Below are positions 1 to 6,789 of a stretch of DNA of 13,995 bases, piece after piece (the first letter of the stretch is position 1; each line of letters starts with the position of its first letter). The notes under the pieces are model-generated. The model had not been told where the DNA came from. It was given only the letters and a program-made list of their open reading frames with translations, and searched no databases. The DNA is from JADHUC01 sp964617665 (GTDB lineage Bacteria; Planctomycetota; Planctomycetia; Pirellulales; Pirellulaceae), in NCBI GenBank assembly GCA_964617665.1, contig CAZUAH010000359.1, forward strand, positions 1-13,995, in the 5' to 3' direction. The position numbers were made by a program, and so were the translations under genes.

Positions 1-978
1 GGCAGCGACCACACGGGCTTCATCAAGCGCGGGATCGAGTCGATGCACCTCATGTCCTTCGGTGGCGTCGGCCACCAAGACTACCATCAACCCGAAGACG
101 ATATCGAGAAGATCGAGCCGGAGATGCTGCGGATCACCGGACAATTCATCCTCCAAGGCATGATGAATTTGGCGGTCGAAACCGAAACGAACCTGATCAT
201 CGACCGACGCCAAGAACTCTACCACGGATTGCGAATGCGGATCGCCAATCTCAACCCCGACCTTGAGAATAGCCTTTGGACGAAAGTGGCGATCAAGAAG
301 AAAGGGAAGGAGGCCCTGTACGAGGAAATCCACAATCGGGCCCGCGAGTTGTTCAAGGCGGCGGCCTCAGGACGTCTGCCCGGTGGAGAATCAAGCCCCC
401 ACGGCAAACAAGCATTGACGCGAGGTTCAGGCGACCTCGCCCTTGCCGCCGACGATGTCGAACTGCTCAAGCTGATGATCGATTACCACGGAATCGGCAG
501 GGCCGACCTCAAGGGAGACGACGGCACTTGGGTCGTCGACGGACGACTGACCGACCATGGGAAAGCGGCGCTGAAAGTCCTTGAGGAGAATGGTGTCATC
601 GTGCGCCTCGTCTCGCCTGGCTCGGACTTGATTGGCGACATGCTTTCCTCCGCGTCCAAGGCATTCATCGTCACGGGCGAGTACAAAATACCCGAGAAAA
701 TGGTCGATCGACTGAACAGCCGGGGTGTCCGCTTCGGCGTCAACTGCAACCCCAAAGACGTCCACGGTTTCATCGCAAAATTGGAAGAGGTGAAAAGCCA
801 ACTACGCGAGCGGAAGAACCTCTTCCTGTTCCTCGCCGCCACCGAGGGCCTGGACGAGGCCAAGAGACCGCTATACCTAGGCCTGATCGACAGAGGATGG
901 ACGCATAACGAAATCAACGGGAACCGGGAACATCGTGGCCTTATCGGCGGGGGTAACCTGAGTTCCATCGGCAAATGA
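1..978 (+). CDS. M28-family metallopeptidase (aminopeptidase-like), 3' part, with C-terminal M19-dipeptidase-like domain
   Basis: The reading frame is open from base 1 (325 codons to TGA at 976-978), so the N-terminus lies outside the window; the ATG at 43 is internal. The first residues, GSDHTGFIKRGIES then DYHQPEDDIEKI, are the end of an M28 zinc-peptidase domain, where the His of DYHxPxDD is the usual last zinc ligand. M28 enzymes remove N-terminal amino acids from peptides and are commonly exported; no signal peptide can be seen here because of the truncation. After a linker, residues about 155-325 resemble M19 (renal/membrane) dipeptidases: LTDHGKAALKVLEENGVIV, a 'DRLNSRGVRFGVN' strand and a final GLIDRGWTHNEI...LIGGGNL. 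The positions where M19 enzymes have zinc-binding His (the LSH and SHS motifs) read VSP (cct at 616-618) and TGE. This half is therefore probably not catalytic. The M28 call is firm; the M19 relation is inferred from motif memory. Confidence 0.82.
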   Translation, partial: GSDHTGFIKRGIESMHLMSFGGVGHQDYHQPEDDIEKIEPEMLRITGQFILQGMMNLAVETETNLIIDRRQELYHGLRMRIANLNPDLENSLWTKVAIKKKGKEALYEEIHNRARELFKAAASGRLPGGESSPHGKQALTRGSGDLALAADDVELLKLMIDYHGIGRADLKGDDGTWVVDGRLTDHGKAALKVLEENGVIVRLVSPGSDLIGDMLSSASKAFIVTGEYKIPEKMVDRLNSRGVRFGVNCNPKDVHGFIAKLEEVKSQLRERKNLFLFLAATEGLDEAKRPLYLGLIDRGWTHNEINGNREHRGLIGGGNLSSIGK

Positions 979-1007
979 GCCATCGGTAGTGCAATCATCT
1001 GCCCACC

Positions 1008-1081
1008 TCCCCGAAACGGAATCGAACCGGCGACCCGCCGGTTAACAGGGGGCAAGTGCTGGCACGCCAACAACTCCTGGA
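1008..1081 (-). tRNA. tRNA-Asn(GTT)-like sequence, degenerate, probable pseudogene
   Basis: Read on the minus strand, this 74-nt stretch has a perfect tRNA T-loop consensus (GGTTCGATTCC, plus 1018-1028) and an Asn-type anticodon loop CTGTTAA (anticodon GTT). Flanking ends TCCAGGA and TCGGGGA pair at 5 of 7 acceptor positions, and the total length is tRNA-like. Against function, the anticodon stem GCCCC/CCGGC has two C-C mismatches next to the loop, the T stem is imperfect, and two extra nucleotides sit before the anticodon stem. No CCA is encoded. I read it as a decayed or very divergent tRNA, or a tRNA-mimicking element; chance resemblance is possible. Confidence 0.38.
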
Positions 1082-1323
1082 GTTCTCCATCAGCACAGTC
1101 GAAGCGTTGCTCGCTAACTGTGTAGGGAGCCCCACCCAAGCATCCAGAATCGACAAGACCGAATGAACTCGGTGCGCACCGCCGATGCAGGTTATGGGCA
1201 AGGGGCAAGTGCATTCGGCGTACCTCACTTCCGGGAACAACCGGATAGCCTATGTGCCGGTCTTGTGTCTAGTCGGAATCGGATTCTAGGACGTTTCTCG
1301 CGATTGAATTCTCAGTTTTTCGC

Positions 1324-1351
1324 TTGCACTAGCGAAAGGCTTCGCTATAAT
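1324..1351 (+). promoter_or_regulatory. Sigma70-type promoter of blaI-blaR1
   Basis: A -35 box TTGCAC (1324-1329) and a perfect -10 box TATAAT (1346-1351) are separated by 16 bp, predicting a start near 1358 and a leader of about 60 nt before the blaI ATG. It is the best promoter visible in the window and is interleaved with inverted repeats, as expected for an autorepressed blaI promoter. Confidence 0.75.
1331..1346. promoter_or_regulatory. Probable BlaI operator 1
   Basis: An imperfect 16-bp dyad with arms AGCGAA and TTCGCT around AGGC fills the spacer between the -35 and -10 boxes and touches the first base of the -10. A repressor dimer bound here would block RNA polymerase. It has the same length and arm sequence as the second dyad 28 bp downstream. 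An overlapping outward pair, TTTCGCT at 1318-1324 and AGCGAAA at 1331-1337, adds a further possible half-site over the -35. That BlaI binds here is an inference from family autoregulation. Confidence 0.68.
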
Positions 1352-1358
1352 TGCGGCT

Positions 1359-1374
1359 AGCGAAAGCTTTCGCT
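1359..1374. promoter_or_regulatory. Probable BlaI operator 2 (perfect palindrome)
   Basis: AGCGAAAGCTTTCGCT is a perfect 16-bp palindrome directly at the predicted transcription start. It repeats the dyad at 1331, including the preceding CT. The centre-to-centre distance is 28 bp, slightly under three helical turns, so two repressor dimers could lie on nearly the same face of the DNA around the -10 box. Confidence 0.72.
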
Positions 1375-1417
1375 TTACGTCAGGCGATTTCGCAAGTGAC
1401 CGTGTGGAGGTTTGGAA

Positions 1418-1801
1418 ATGCGTGAACTTGGTTCGGCTCAACCAACGGCTGTCGAGTTGGAGATACTGCGGATTCTCTGGGAACTCGGGCCAAGTCCCGT
1501 ACGCGCCGTGCATGAGAAACTGGCGGCGACGAAAGGGACGAACTACTCGACCACCGTGAAAATGCTGTCGGTGATGCTGAATAAAGGGCTGGTCAAACGG
1601 AAAGAAGATGCAAAGCCGCATATCTGGCGAGCTGCGATCACACGCGAGCGAGCTGCCAAGACGTTTCTCACTGAACTGATTGATAAGGTCTACGAAGGTT
1701 CGGCCATGAGCCTCGTGTTGCAGGCACTTTCCAGCGGGAAGGCCTCACAGCAGGAGATCGACGCAGCGCGACGGTTACTCGACGAAATGGAGGGTAAGTG
1801 A
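1418..1801 (+). CDS. blaI: BlaI/MecI-family transcriptional repressor
   Basis: A 127-residue protein of the penicillinase-repressor (BlaI/MecI) family, close to the usual length. It is a cytoplasmic winged-helix dimer that represses its own operon until cleaved through signalling by the partner M56 protease. Residues 10-70 form the winged helix: the LEILRILWELGPSPVRAVHEKL helices, then the recognition helix around TNYSTTVKMLSVMLNKGLVKR (about 41-61). The C-terminal helices (about 75-127) would form the dimer region containing the cleavage site; no exact site can be assigned. I chose ATG 1418 because GGAGG (1406-1410) lies 7 nt upstream; the in-frame TTG at 1412 is too close to it. The stop overlaps the next gene's ATG by one base (TGATG), so the two are translationally coupled. 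The promoter dyads at 1331 and 1359 are its likely targets. Confidence 0.93.
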   Translation: MRELGSAQPTAVELEILRILWELGPSPVRAVHEKLAATKGTNYSTTVKMLSVMLNKGLVKRKEDAKPHIWRAAITRERAAKTFLTELIDKVYEGSAMSLVLQALSSGKASQQEIDAARRLLDEMEGK

Positions 1802-4800
1802 TGAACGCGGTTTCAGTATTCGGCCTGCCTGTTTCCGAAACCACGATTGATCGTCTCGGTTGGGTATTGGTCCACTCGCTGTGGCAATTCACCCTGGTTG
1901 CGTTGTTGGCAGCGGTCGTCATGCGTGTGATGCGCCGAAGTTCTGCTGATGCTCGCTGTGGAGTTCTGATTGGTCTGCTGGTGTTGTCCATTGTGTTTCC
2001 GATCGTAACGTGGACGTTGCAGTCAGCCGAGCCCGCGATCGCGACGGCACATCTTGAGGTCCGCCAGGAGACCCCGAGTCGCAATGCGCTACCGATCGTT
2101 GACCGACCGATCGACACGTCGATTGTGCATAGCGCGGAGGAAACGGCCGAAGTGAGCGAGGCTGTCAAACAAGTACCTGCACTTGTCTTCAACGCTACGG
2201 CCGACACCTCCCCCCAATCGACATGGACCGAGCGAGCAACTGCGATCCTGCGACCATGGTTGGCTTGGACGGTGGGTTTCTGGGTACTGGGTGTCGTGCT
2301 GTGTTCGATTCGCCCGCTAATGGGTTGGCTTACGTTGCGACGGCTGAAGCGAGTTGGTGTCGTGCCGGCGTCGAAAGAAGTGCTGGCTTCACTGACACGT
2401 GTCTCAACGCGACTGGGCCTCGACCGAAGCATGCGAGTCCTGGAGTCCAGCATCGCGCGGGTACCGTTGGTGGTTGGCTACCTGCGGCCCGTGATCCTGT
2501 TGCCGGTGAGTCTGTTGACCAACATTCCGGCGACACAACTGGATGCGATTCTGGCACACGAGTTGGCTCACATTCGGCGTCATGATTTCCTCGTGAATCT
2601 GCTGCAAATCCTGATCGAGACGCTGTTCTTCTATCATCCCGCCGTGTGGTGGTTGTCGCATCGGATTCGCGTCGAGCGTGAGCACTGCTGTGATGACCTG
2701 GTTGTCAGGGTGATGGAAAACCGAACCGAGTACGGCCGGGCGCTGATTGCCATCGACGAACTGCGAGGCCGAGGTTCCGTGCTCGCGCTGGGAGCGTCCG
2801 ATGGATCACTGCTCGCGCGGGTCTGCCGTATTGCGGGGCAACCGAGGGAACGCACAGGTCTTCCCGCGGGCACCGCGTTCTTTCTGCTTGTCTGCCTGGT
2901 TGGAGCTGTTTTGGCGGTGAGTTTCACGGGCAACAGCGGAGTCGCGGCGATCAACGACGACACGACTTCTGCTAAGGCGGAATGGGGGGAGGCCGTCAAT
3001 GGACTGCGGATGCGAGTCGTTCTGGTTCATGCCGATATGAGCGAAGAGGATGTGGGCATGGACGCCGAGCAGCGAAAGTTCAAGACGCAGGAAGAGGTCG
3101 CCTTCGCCATCGAAATGGAAAACGTCTCGGACAAGCCCATCCGCGTTCTGGACACTAGGTACGGCAACACTTACGGCGATCACAGTGGCAAGCCGAATTC
3201 CAACTGGTTCGGTCAGTTTCTGTTTTCCATCGAATACTTCGACGCTGACGGGAAGAAAGTCGAATACCCGCACGTCGAGTTTGTCGCTCCGGACTTGTCT
3301 GGGAACAGTTTGATCTCAGAGATCGCCCCCGGCGGTTCACACCGATTTCTGATTCGTCCCGCAAAGTGGCGCAGCGTGATGTATCAGAGACTGAAGTACC
3401 GCAGGTACACAGCGGTCGTGCATTACCACGGTCTCGACAAACGCGCCGCTGACCGTCTCCAGGAACGCAAACCCACAAGCGAAACGCTCAACGCGTGGTC
3501 CGGCGACGTGGCGTCCGTGGCAACGAAGTTTCAGATCGCGCGTCCTGTTATCACGCCGACGATGCTTTACTGGGGCGAGCCCGACAACGGGTTGCAGGCC
3601 GCAATGTCGCTGTCGCCCTTCCTGCCATGGTACGGTCACGGGCAAAAGCTGGATATTCTCCTGCACATTCAAAACGTCAGCGACAAACCGATCACGCTAG
3701 CCAGTGAAATGTGGCTGTCTGTCGCTTCGCTGACCGTCGAAGACGCTGCTGGCAATCCCATCAAACTGGGCCCAACGGTGACACGTGGTGGCTTCCCAAC
3801 GATGATTCGCACCACGCTCCAGCCGCAACAGACGATTGTCCTGGGCGCCGGCAACTTTGGTATCGCCAAAACTCAGGAACAGGCGGACGGGCTTGAAGAC
3901 GTAACTCACAGCACGATAGTCGCACCAACGGGCGAGTATCGCCTGCAACTCAGTTTCGAATCCTGGCGAACTCCTCGGATGGAGGACGGCAAGGGCAGGC
4001 AGCTTGCACCGCTGGACGGCGACTACGTCGGCAACCTTACGACGGGTAAGAAATATCTGTTCCTCAAAGATCAGCCGTTCGACATGAGCAAGGAAAAGGT
4101 CGAGAACGCGAGCACCCCGAGGCAGTGGGCAGAGATCTACGTGAATCAAGTCCGGCATCGCCGCAACGCGGACGGCACCTATCCGGCATCGGTGTTTGAC
4201 ACCCTGCGAAGACGCGTCCTGGACCCGAAGTCAGATGAGCCCGGTCTGGAAGCCTGGCAGGCGGCGATCGACGCGAAGCAAACGTGGACTCAGGAAGAAT
4301 TGCTCGCTCACGTTCTTGATCTCGCGGAATACAGCTTCCCGATTGTCAATCTCGCATACCACGACGAACTGGGCGGCGTGCCAGCCAACAAAGCGAAACC
4401 GGGAAGAACGCCGACCGCGGGCGAGCTTGAAGGACTGCCGTTCGGTCAGGCTGCAGAAAACGGACTTCGTGTCGCCTGGGTCTTTGAGCCGGAGCGTTCG
4501 GCCCGAGCTGGTGAGACCGTTGGCGGGAGAATGGTGTTTCACAACTCGGGCAATGAGCCGGTCACGTTCAGTGTCGAACCCTGGGGATGGACCGCTTGGG
4601 AGGCTCGCAACCAACGCGGCGACAAGGTCAAGGTCCGACATGTTCCGCTTGCATTCTGGATTGGGACCTACGTGAGGTATCGTCTGGAGCCGGGGCAGAT
4701 CGCGGAGACCATCGGCGAGCCGCTCGGATTTGGAGAGCTGTCAAAGGTCGATCACACACTCGCGACGACATGGATCCCCGCCCAACCGGGCGACCTGTTG

Positions 4801-5646
4801 TCGGTTGCGGGGCAGGTGAAACTCGGACGCGCGAAATCCAAAGACGGCATCTCCGTCGAGGGTGACTTCACGGAACCGCTGCAGATCAAAGAACGAACGT
4901 TCGAGATTAGGGGAGTGGCCGGGGCCGAAGATGGCAACGAAACCTCCTCAACGGAAGACGCTCGACGCACTACGCCGAAACCGACAAGACAGGAAGCGAT
5001 GGCTCGAATCGTGGAACTTGGCGGAGAGGTCCGATCATCCGGTGATACCGTGGAGGAGGTCATTCTGTTCAAAACAGAGGCCACCGACGCCGACTTGGCG
5101 GTCGTTCAAAGGTTTGACAAACTGATTGTCTTGATACTTACGGCAACGCGCGTCACCGACACTGGACTCGCCCATATTTCTGACTTGACCAGCCTGGGCG
5201 ATATCGACTTGACGAAGACACGTGTCACAGACGACGGTCTTGTCCATCTGAAGAAGCTCAAGAAACTTGAGTATCTAAGCCTAATCGGAACGAATGTGAC
5301 TGACGAAGGCCTGGCTCACGTACAAGGATTGACTAATCTGGTTATGCTGCTCCTTGAGGACACGAACGTCACGAGTGAGGGACTGGTTCACCTGAAAGGG
5401 CTCACGAATCTCAAAACGTTACACCTCAGCGGCACCAAGATCACCGACGAGGGTCTCGAGCATGTGAAGAAACTGACCGGCCTGCGGGATCTCCGTCTCA
5501 GCGGCACCAGTATTACCGATGCTGGTTTGGACCACCTGAGAGGATTGACCGATCTCCGGACGTTAGAACTCTATAACACCGCGGTCACCGACAAGGCAGT
5601 CAATAAAGTGCGAGTGGCGGTGCCCGGCTGCAAGATCTATCGGTAG
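1801..5646 (+). CDS. blaR1: M56/BlaR1-type membrane metallopeptidase with triple extracellular module and LRR tail
   Basis: A 1281-residue sensor protease, about twice the length of classical BlaR1/MecR1 (about 600). The N-terminal 380 residues are the M56 membrane part: hydrophobic segments near 21-44, 53-73, 152-170, 263-281 and 357-375, the zinc motif HELAH (253-257), and VEREHCCDD (291-299) carrying the third ligand Glu. In this family the protease acts with BlaI to lift repression. After the last membrane segment there is no penicillin-binding domain with an SxxK serine that I can see. Instead there are three related beta-rich modules, starting WGEAVNGLRM (395), WGEPDNGLQ (591) and FGQAAENGLRV (881), with a helical stretch (about 770-880) between the second and third. 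Residues about 1108-1270 form six to seven 24-residue leucine-rich repeats of the TxVTDxGLxHL type. Start is ATG 1801 with GGAGGG 6 nt upstream; GTG 1798 is the alternative. The ligand is unknown, so the symbol denotes family only. Confidence 0.9.
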   Translation: MNAVSVFGLPVSETTIDRLGWVLVHSLWQFTLVALLAAVVMRVMRRSSADARCGVLIGLLVLSIVFPIVTWTLQSAEPAIATAHLEVRQETPSRNALPIVDRPIDTSIVHSAEETAEVSEAVKQVPALVFNATADTSPQSTWTERATAILRPWLAWTVGFWVLGVVLCSIRPLMGWLTLRRLKRVGVVPASKEVLASLTRVSTRLGLDRSMRVLESSIARVPLVVGYLRPVILLPVSLLTNIPATQLDAILAHELAHIRRHDFLVNLLQILIETLFFYHPAVWWLSHRIRVEREHCCDDLVVRVMENRTEYGRALIAIDELRGRGSVLALGASDGSLLARVCRIAGQPRERTGLPAGTAFFLLVCLVGAVLAVSFTGNSGVAAINDDTTSAKAEWGEAVNGLRMRVVLVHADMSEEDVGMDAEQRKFKTQEEVAFAIEMENVSDKPIRVLDTRYGNTYGDHSGKPNSNWFGQFLFSIEYFDADGKKVEYPHVEFVAPDLSGNSLISEIAPGGSHRFLIRPAKWRSVMYQRLKYRRYTAVVHYHGLDKRAADRLQERKPTSETLNAWSGDVASVATKFQIARPVITPTMLYWGEPDNGLQAAMSLSPFLPWYGHGQKLDILLHIQNVSDKPITLASEMWLSVASLTVEDAAGNPIKLGPTVTRGGFPTMIRTTLQPQQTIVLGAGNFGIAKTQEQADGLEDVTHSTIVAPTGEYRLQLSFESWRTPRMEDGKGRQLAPLDGDYVGNLTTGKKYLFLKDQPFDMSKEKVENASTPRQWAEIYVNQVRHRRNADGTYPASVFDTLRRRVLDPKSDEPGLEAWQAAIDAKQTWTQEELLAHVLDLAEYSFPIVNLAYHDELGGVPANKAKPGRTPTAGELEGLPFGQAAENGLRVAWVFEPERSARAGETVGGRMVFHNSGNEPVTFSVEPWGWTAWEARNQRGDKVKVRHVPLAFWIGTYVRYRLEPGQIAETIGEPLGFGELSKVDHTLATTWIPAQPGDLLSVAGQVKLGRAKSKDGISVEGDFTEPLQIKERTFEIRGVAGAEDGNETSSTEDARRTTPKPTRQEAMARIVELGGEVRSSGDTVEEVILFKTEATDADLAVVQRFDKLIVLILTATRVTDTGLAHISDLTSLGDIDLTKTRVTDDGLVHLKKLKKLEYLSLIGTNVTDEGLAHVQGLTNLVMLLLEDTNVTSEGLVHLKGLTNLKTLHLSGTKITDEGLEHVKKLTGLRDLRLSGTSITDAGLDHLRGLTDLRTLELYNTAVTDKAVNKVRVAVPGCKIYR
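5109..5610 (+). repeat. Leucine-rich repeat array encoded in the M56 sensor gene
   Basis: The encoded protein shows successive 24-residue units with the frame L--L-L--T-VTD-GL-HL--L--, for example TRVTDDGLVHL, TNVTDEGLAHV, TKITDEGLEHV and TSITDAGLDHL. They run to a capping segment ending CKIYR at the stop. The unit DNA has diverged in codon use, so this is an old protein-level repeat, not a recent tandem DNA duplication. Confidence 0.85.
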
Positions 5647-5731
5647 CGTCGGACAACTTGGCGGCCAGCTCGTCTTTTAGGCTGGGTAAGGTGGGCTCAT
5701 TGATCATCATTCACTGTTTCGGAGTGTAATC

Positions 5732-6364
5732 GTGATTGTGTGGAAGATCGTCATTGCGGCGTTGCTGGTTACCACTTGTGTGCCCCCCACGGCTCAAGCG
5801 GGACGCAAAGCGAAGGCGGCATTCAACGTCGTCTTCGGGCTTGATCCTGGTTCGGGCAAATACGATGGCGTTGTCGGCAAACCCAACGACACATGGAATC
5901 TGGTCGACGTTGGCGTCACGGAACTGAAAACGCTGAAAGACAAGAAGGGTACGAAGACCCCTGTCCGGCTAACGATTTCGGAAAACGATGGCGAATGGGG
6001 TATCAAGGGCCACACGGGCGTTTATCACGCCTACATCTATCACAACAATCGCAACGTCGACTTGCAGGCCATATTCAACGGATTGCCGCAAGGGCGGTAC
6101 AAAATCTATGTCTATGCTCACGGGGACGCGCCCGATCAAAACGCCGAGATCGGATTGGCGGTGGGCAAAGAAGTCTACGGCAAGAAGACCACGCTGAATG
6201 ACGGCTCTTGGGACTTTCGTTCGCGAAAATTGGCCGAAGGGAATCAATACATCAGCTTCGAATTCGTCGTAACCGATGCCGAGCCGGTTCGCGTTACCAG
6301 CTATCGAGCGGGCAGTTCCTATTCGATGTTCAATGCCATTCAGATAGTGCCGCTTGTCAAATAG
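5732..6364 (+). CDS. Secreted protein of unknown function, beta-sandwich (carbohydrate-binding-like)
   Basis: A 210-residue protein with a clear Sec signal peptide: WK, a hydrophobic stretch IVIAALLVTTCV, then cleavage after AQA (residue 23). The mature part is strand-rich, with NVVFGLDPGSGKYDGVVG, DTWNLVDVG, a central LPQGRYKIYVYAHG and a last strand SMFNAIQIVPL. This order resembles the galactose-binding-like beta-sandwich domains in exported planctomycete and PEP-CTERM-type proteins, where the 'LP.G.Y.lyvY.hg' strand and final 'N.IQIV' recur. No catalytic residues are evident and there is no C-terminal sorting motif. The start is GTG 5732 with GGAG (5721-5724) 7 nt upstream. It lies 85 bp after blaR1 on the same strand without a convincing terminator or promoter between, so co-transcription is possible. 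Function unknown. Confidence 0.78.
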   Translation: MIVWKIVIAALLVTTCVPPTAQAGRKAKAAFNVVFGLDPGSGKYDGVVGKPNDTWNLVDVGVTELKTLKDKKGTKTPVRLTISENDGEWGIKGHTGVYHAYIYHNNRNVDLQAIFNGLPQGRYKIYVYAHGDAPDQNAEIGLAVGKEVYGKKTTLNDGSWDFRSRKLAEGNQYISFEFVVTDAEPVRVTSYRAGSSYSMFNAIQIVPLVK

Positions 6365-6789
6365 CCGTCAATTCGCTTCCGCGTATGAGACGACCGCATC
6401 TGTCCGCTACAGAAGTCCCGCAACCATGCATGACGCAGATGCTGAACCTGTACCGCTACGACTCCAAGTCCTGGCGGCGGGCGATAGTTTCGCCGTGCTT
6501 CTTTCCCGACCGGGCTGCCGCATTTAATGCTCCAGCAAAGGATATTCGTTCTGCGATTCGCGAGCCAGCCAAGCCCACTCAGGCAACCGGGAAGCGGTCG
6601 GATCGAGAGGAGGCGCCTTTCGGGTTCGGGCTTGGCCGGCCGGAATCCGTCGTCTAAGGCATGAACCTCAGAACAAGGCGCATTTGGGTGTTTCTGTCGT
6701 GCTTCGAGCAATGCCGATGTGCTCAATGACACGATTTGGTAAACTACAGGCATCGTATTCGCGGCATACCGACGACGACAGGATGTTGA
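6365..6789. other. Intergenic region before the methyltransferase gene
   Basis: There are 425 bp without a supportable gene. Short frames, including a 33-codon ATG frame at 6426-6527, lack ribosome binding sites and recognisable features. No convincing terminator or sigma70 promoter is visible, although the methyltransferase promoter must lie here or further upstream. AGGA at 6780-6783 is the ribosome binding site for the ATG at 6790. Confidence 0.5.

Larger units (their letters stand above)
979..1417. other. Intergenic region upstream of blaI
   Basis: Nothing protein-coding can be supported between the peptidase stop and blaI: the open frames here are short or antisense and lack family motifs or ribosome binding sites. 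The left part contains the tRNA-Asn-like sequence on the minus strand; the right part (1318-1374) is the blaI promoter with its dyads. I see no clear function in about 1083-1317. Confidence 0.6.

Noticed and set aside
1049..1212. Direct repeat GGGGCAAGTGC at 1049-1059 and 1202-1212, considered as an attachment-site pair flanking the tRNA-like element
   Set aside because: Only 11 bp, no integrase or mobile gene between or beside the copies, and the interval is just 150 bp.
483..1214. 243-codon minus-strand open frame across the peptidase end and the intergenic region
   Set aside because: No recognisable motif, and it is antisense to the M28/M19-like coding sequence for most of its length.
1668..2453. 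261-codon minus-strand open frame antisense to blaI-blaR1
   Set aside because: Ser/Thr/Arg-rich composition without domains; the opposite strand encodes the well-supported M56 domain.
5660..5695. Possible terminator after blaR1 (CCAGC ... GCTGG)
   Set aside because: Only a 5-bp stem with a long loop and no T-run following the second arm.
6426..6527. 33-codon ATG frame in the 6365-6789 gap
   Set aside because: No ribosome binding site, no hydrophobic or structural pattern, and too short to support.
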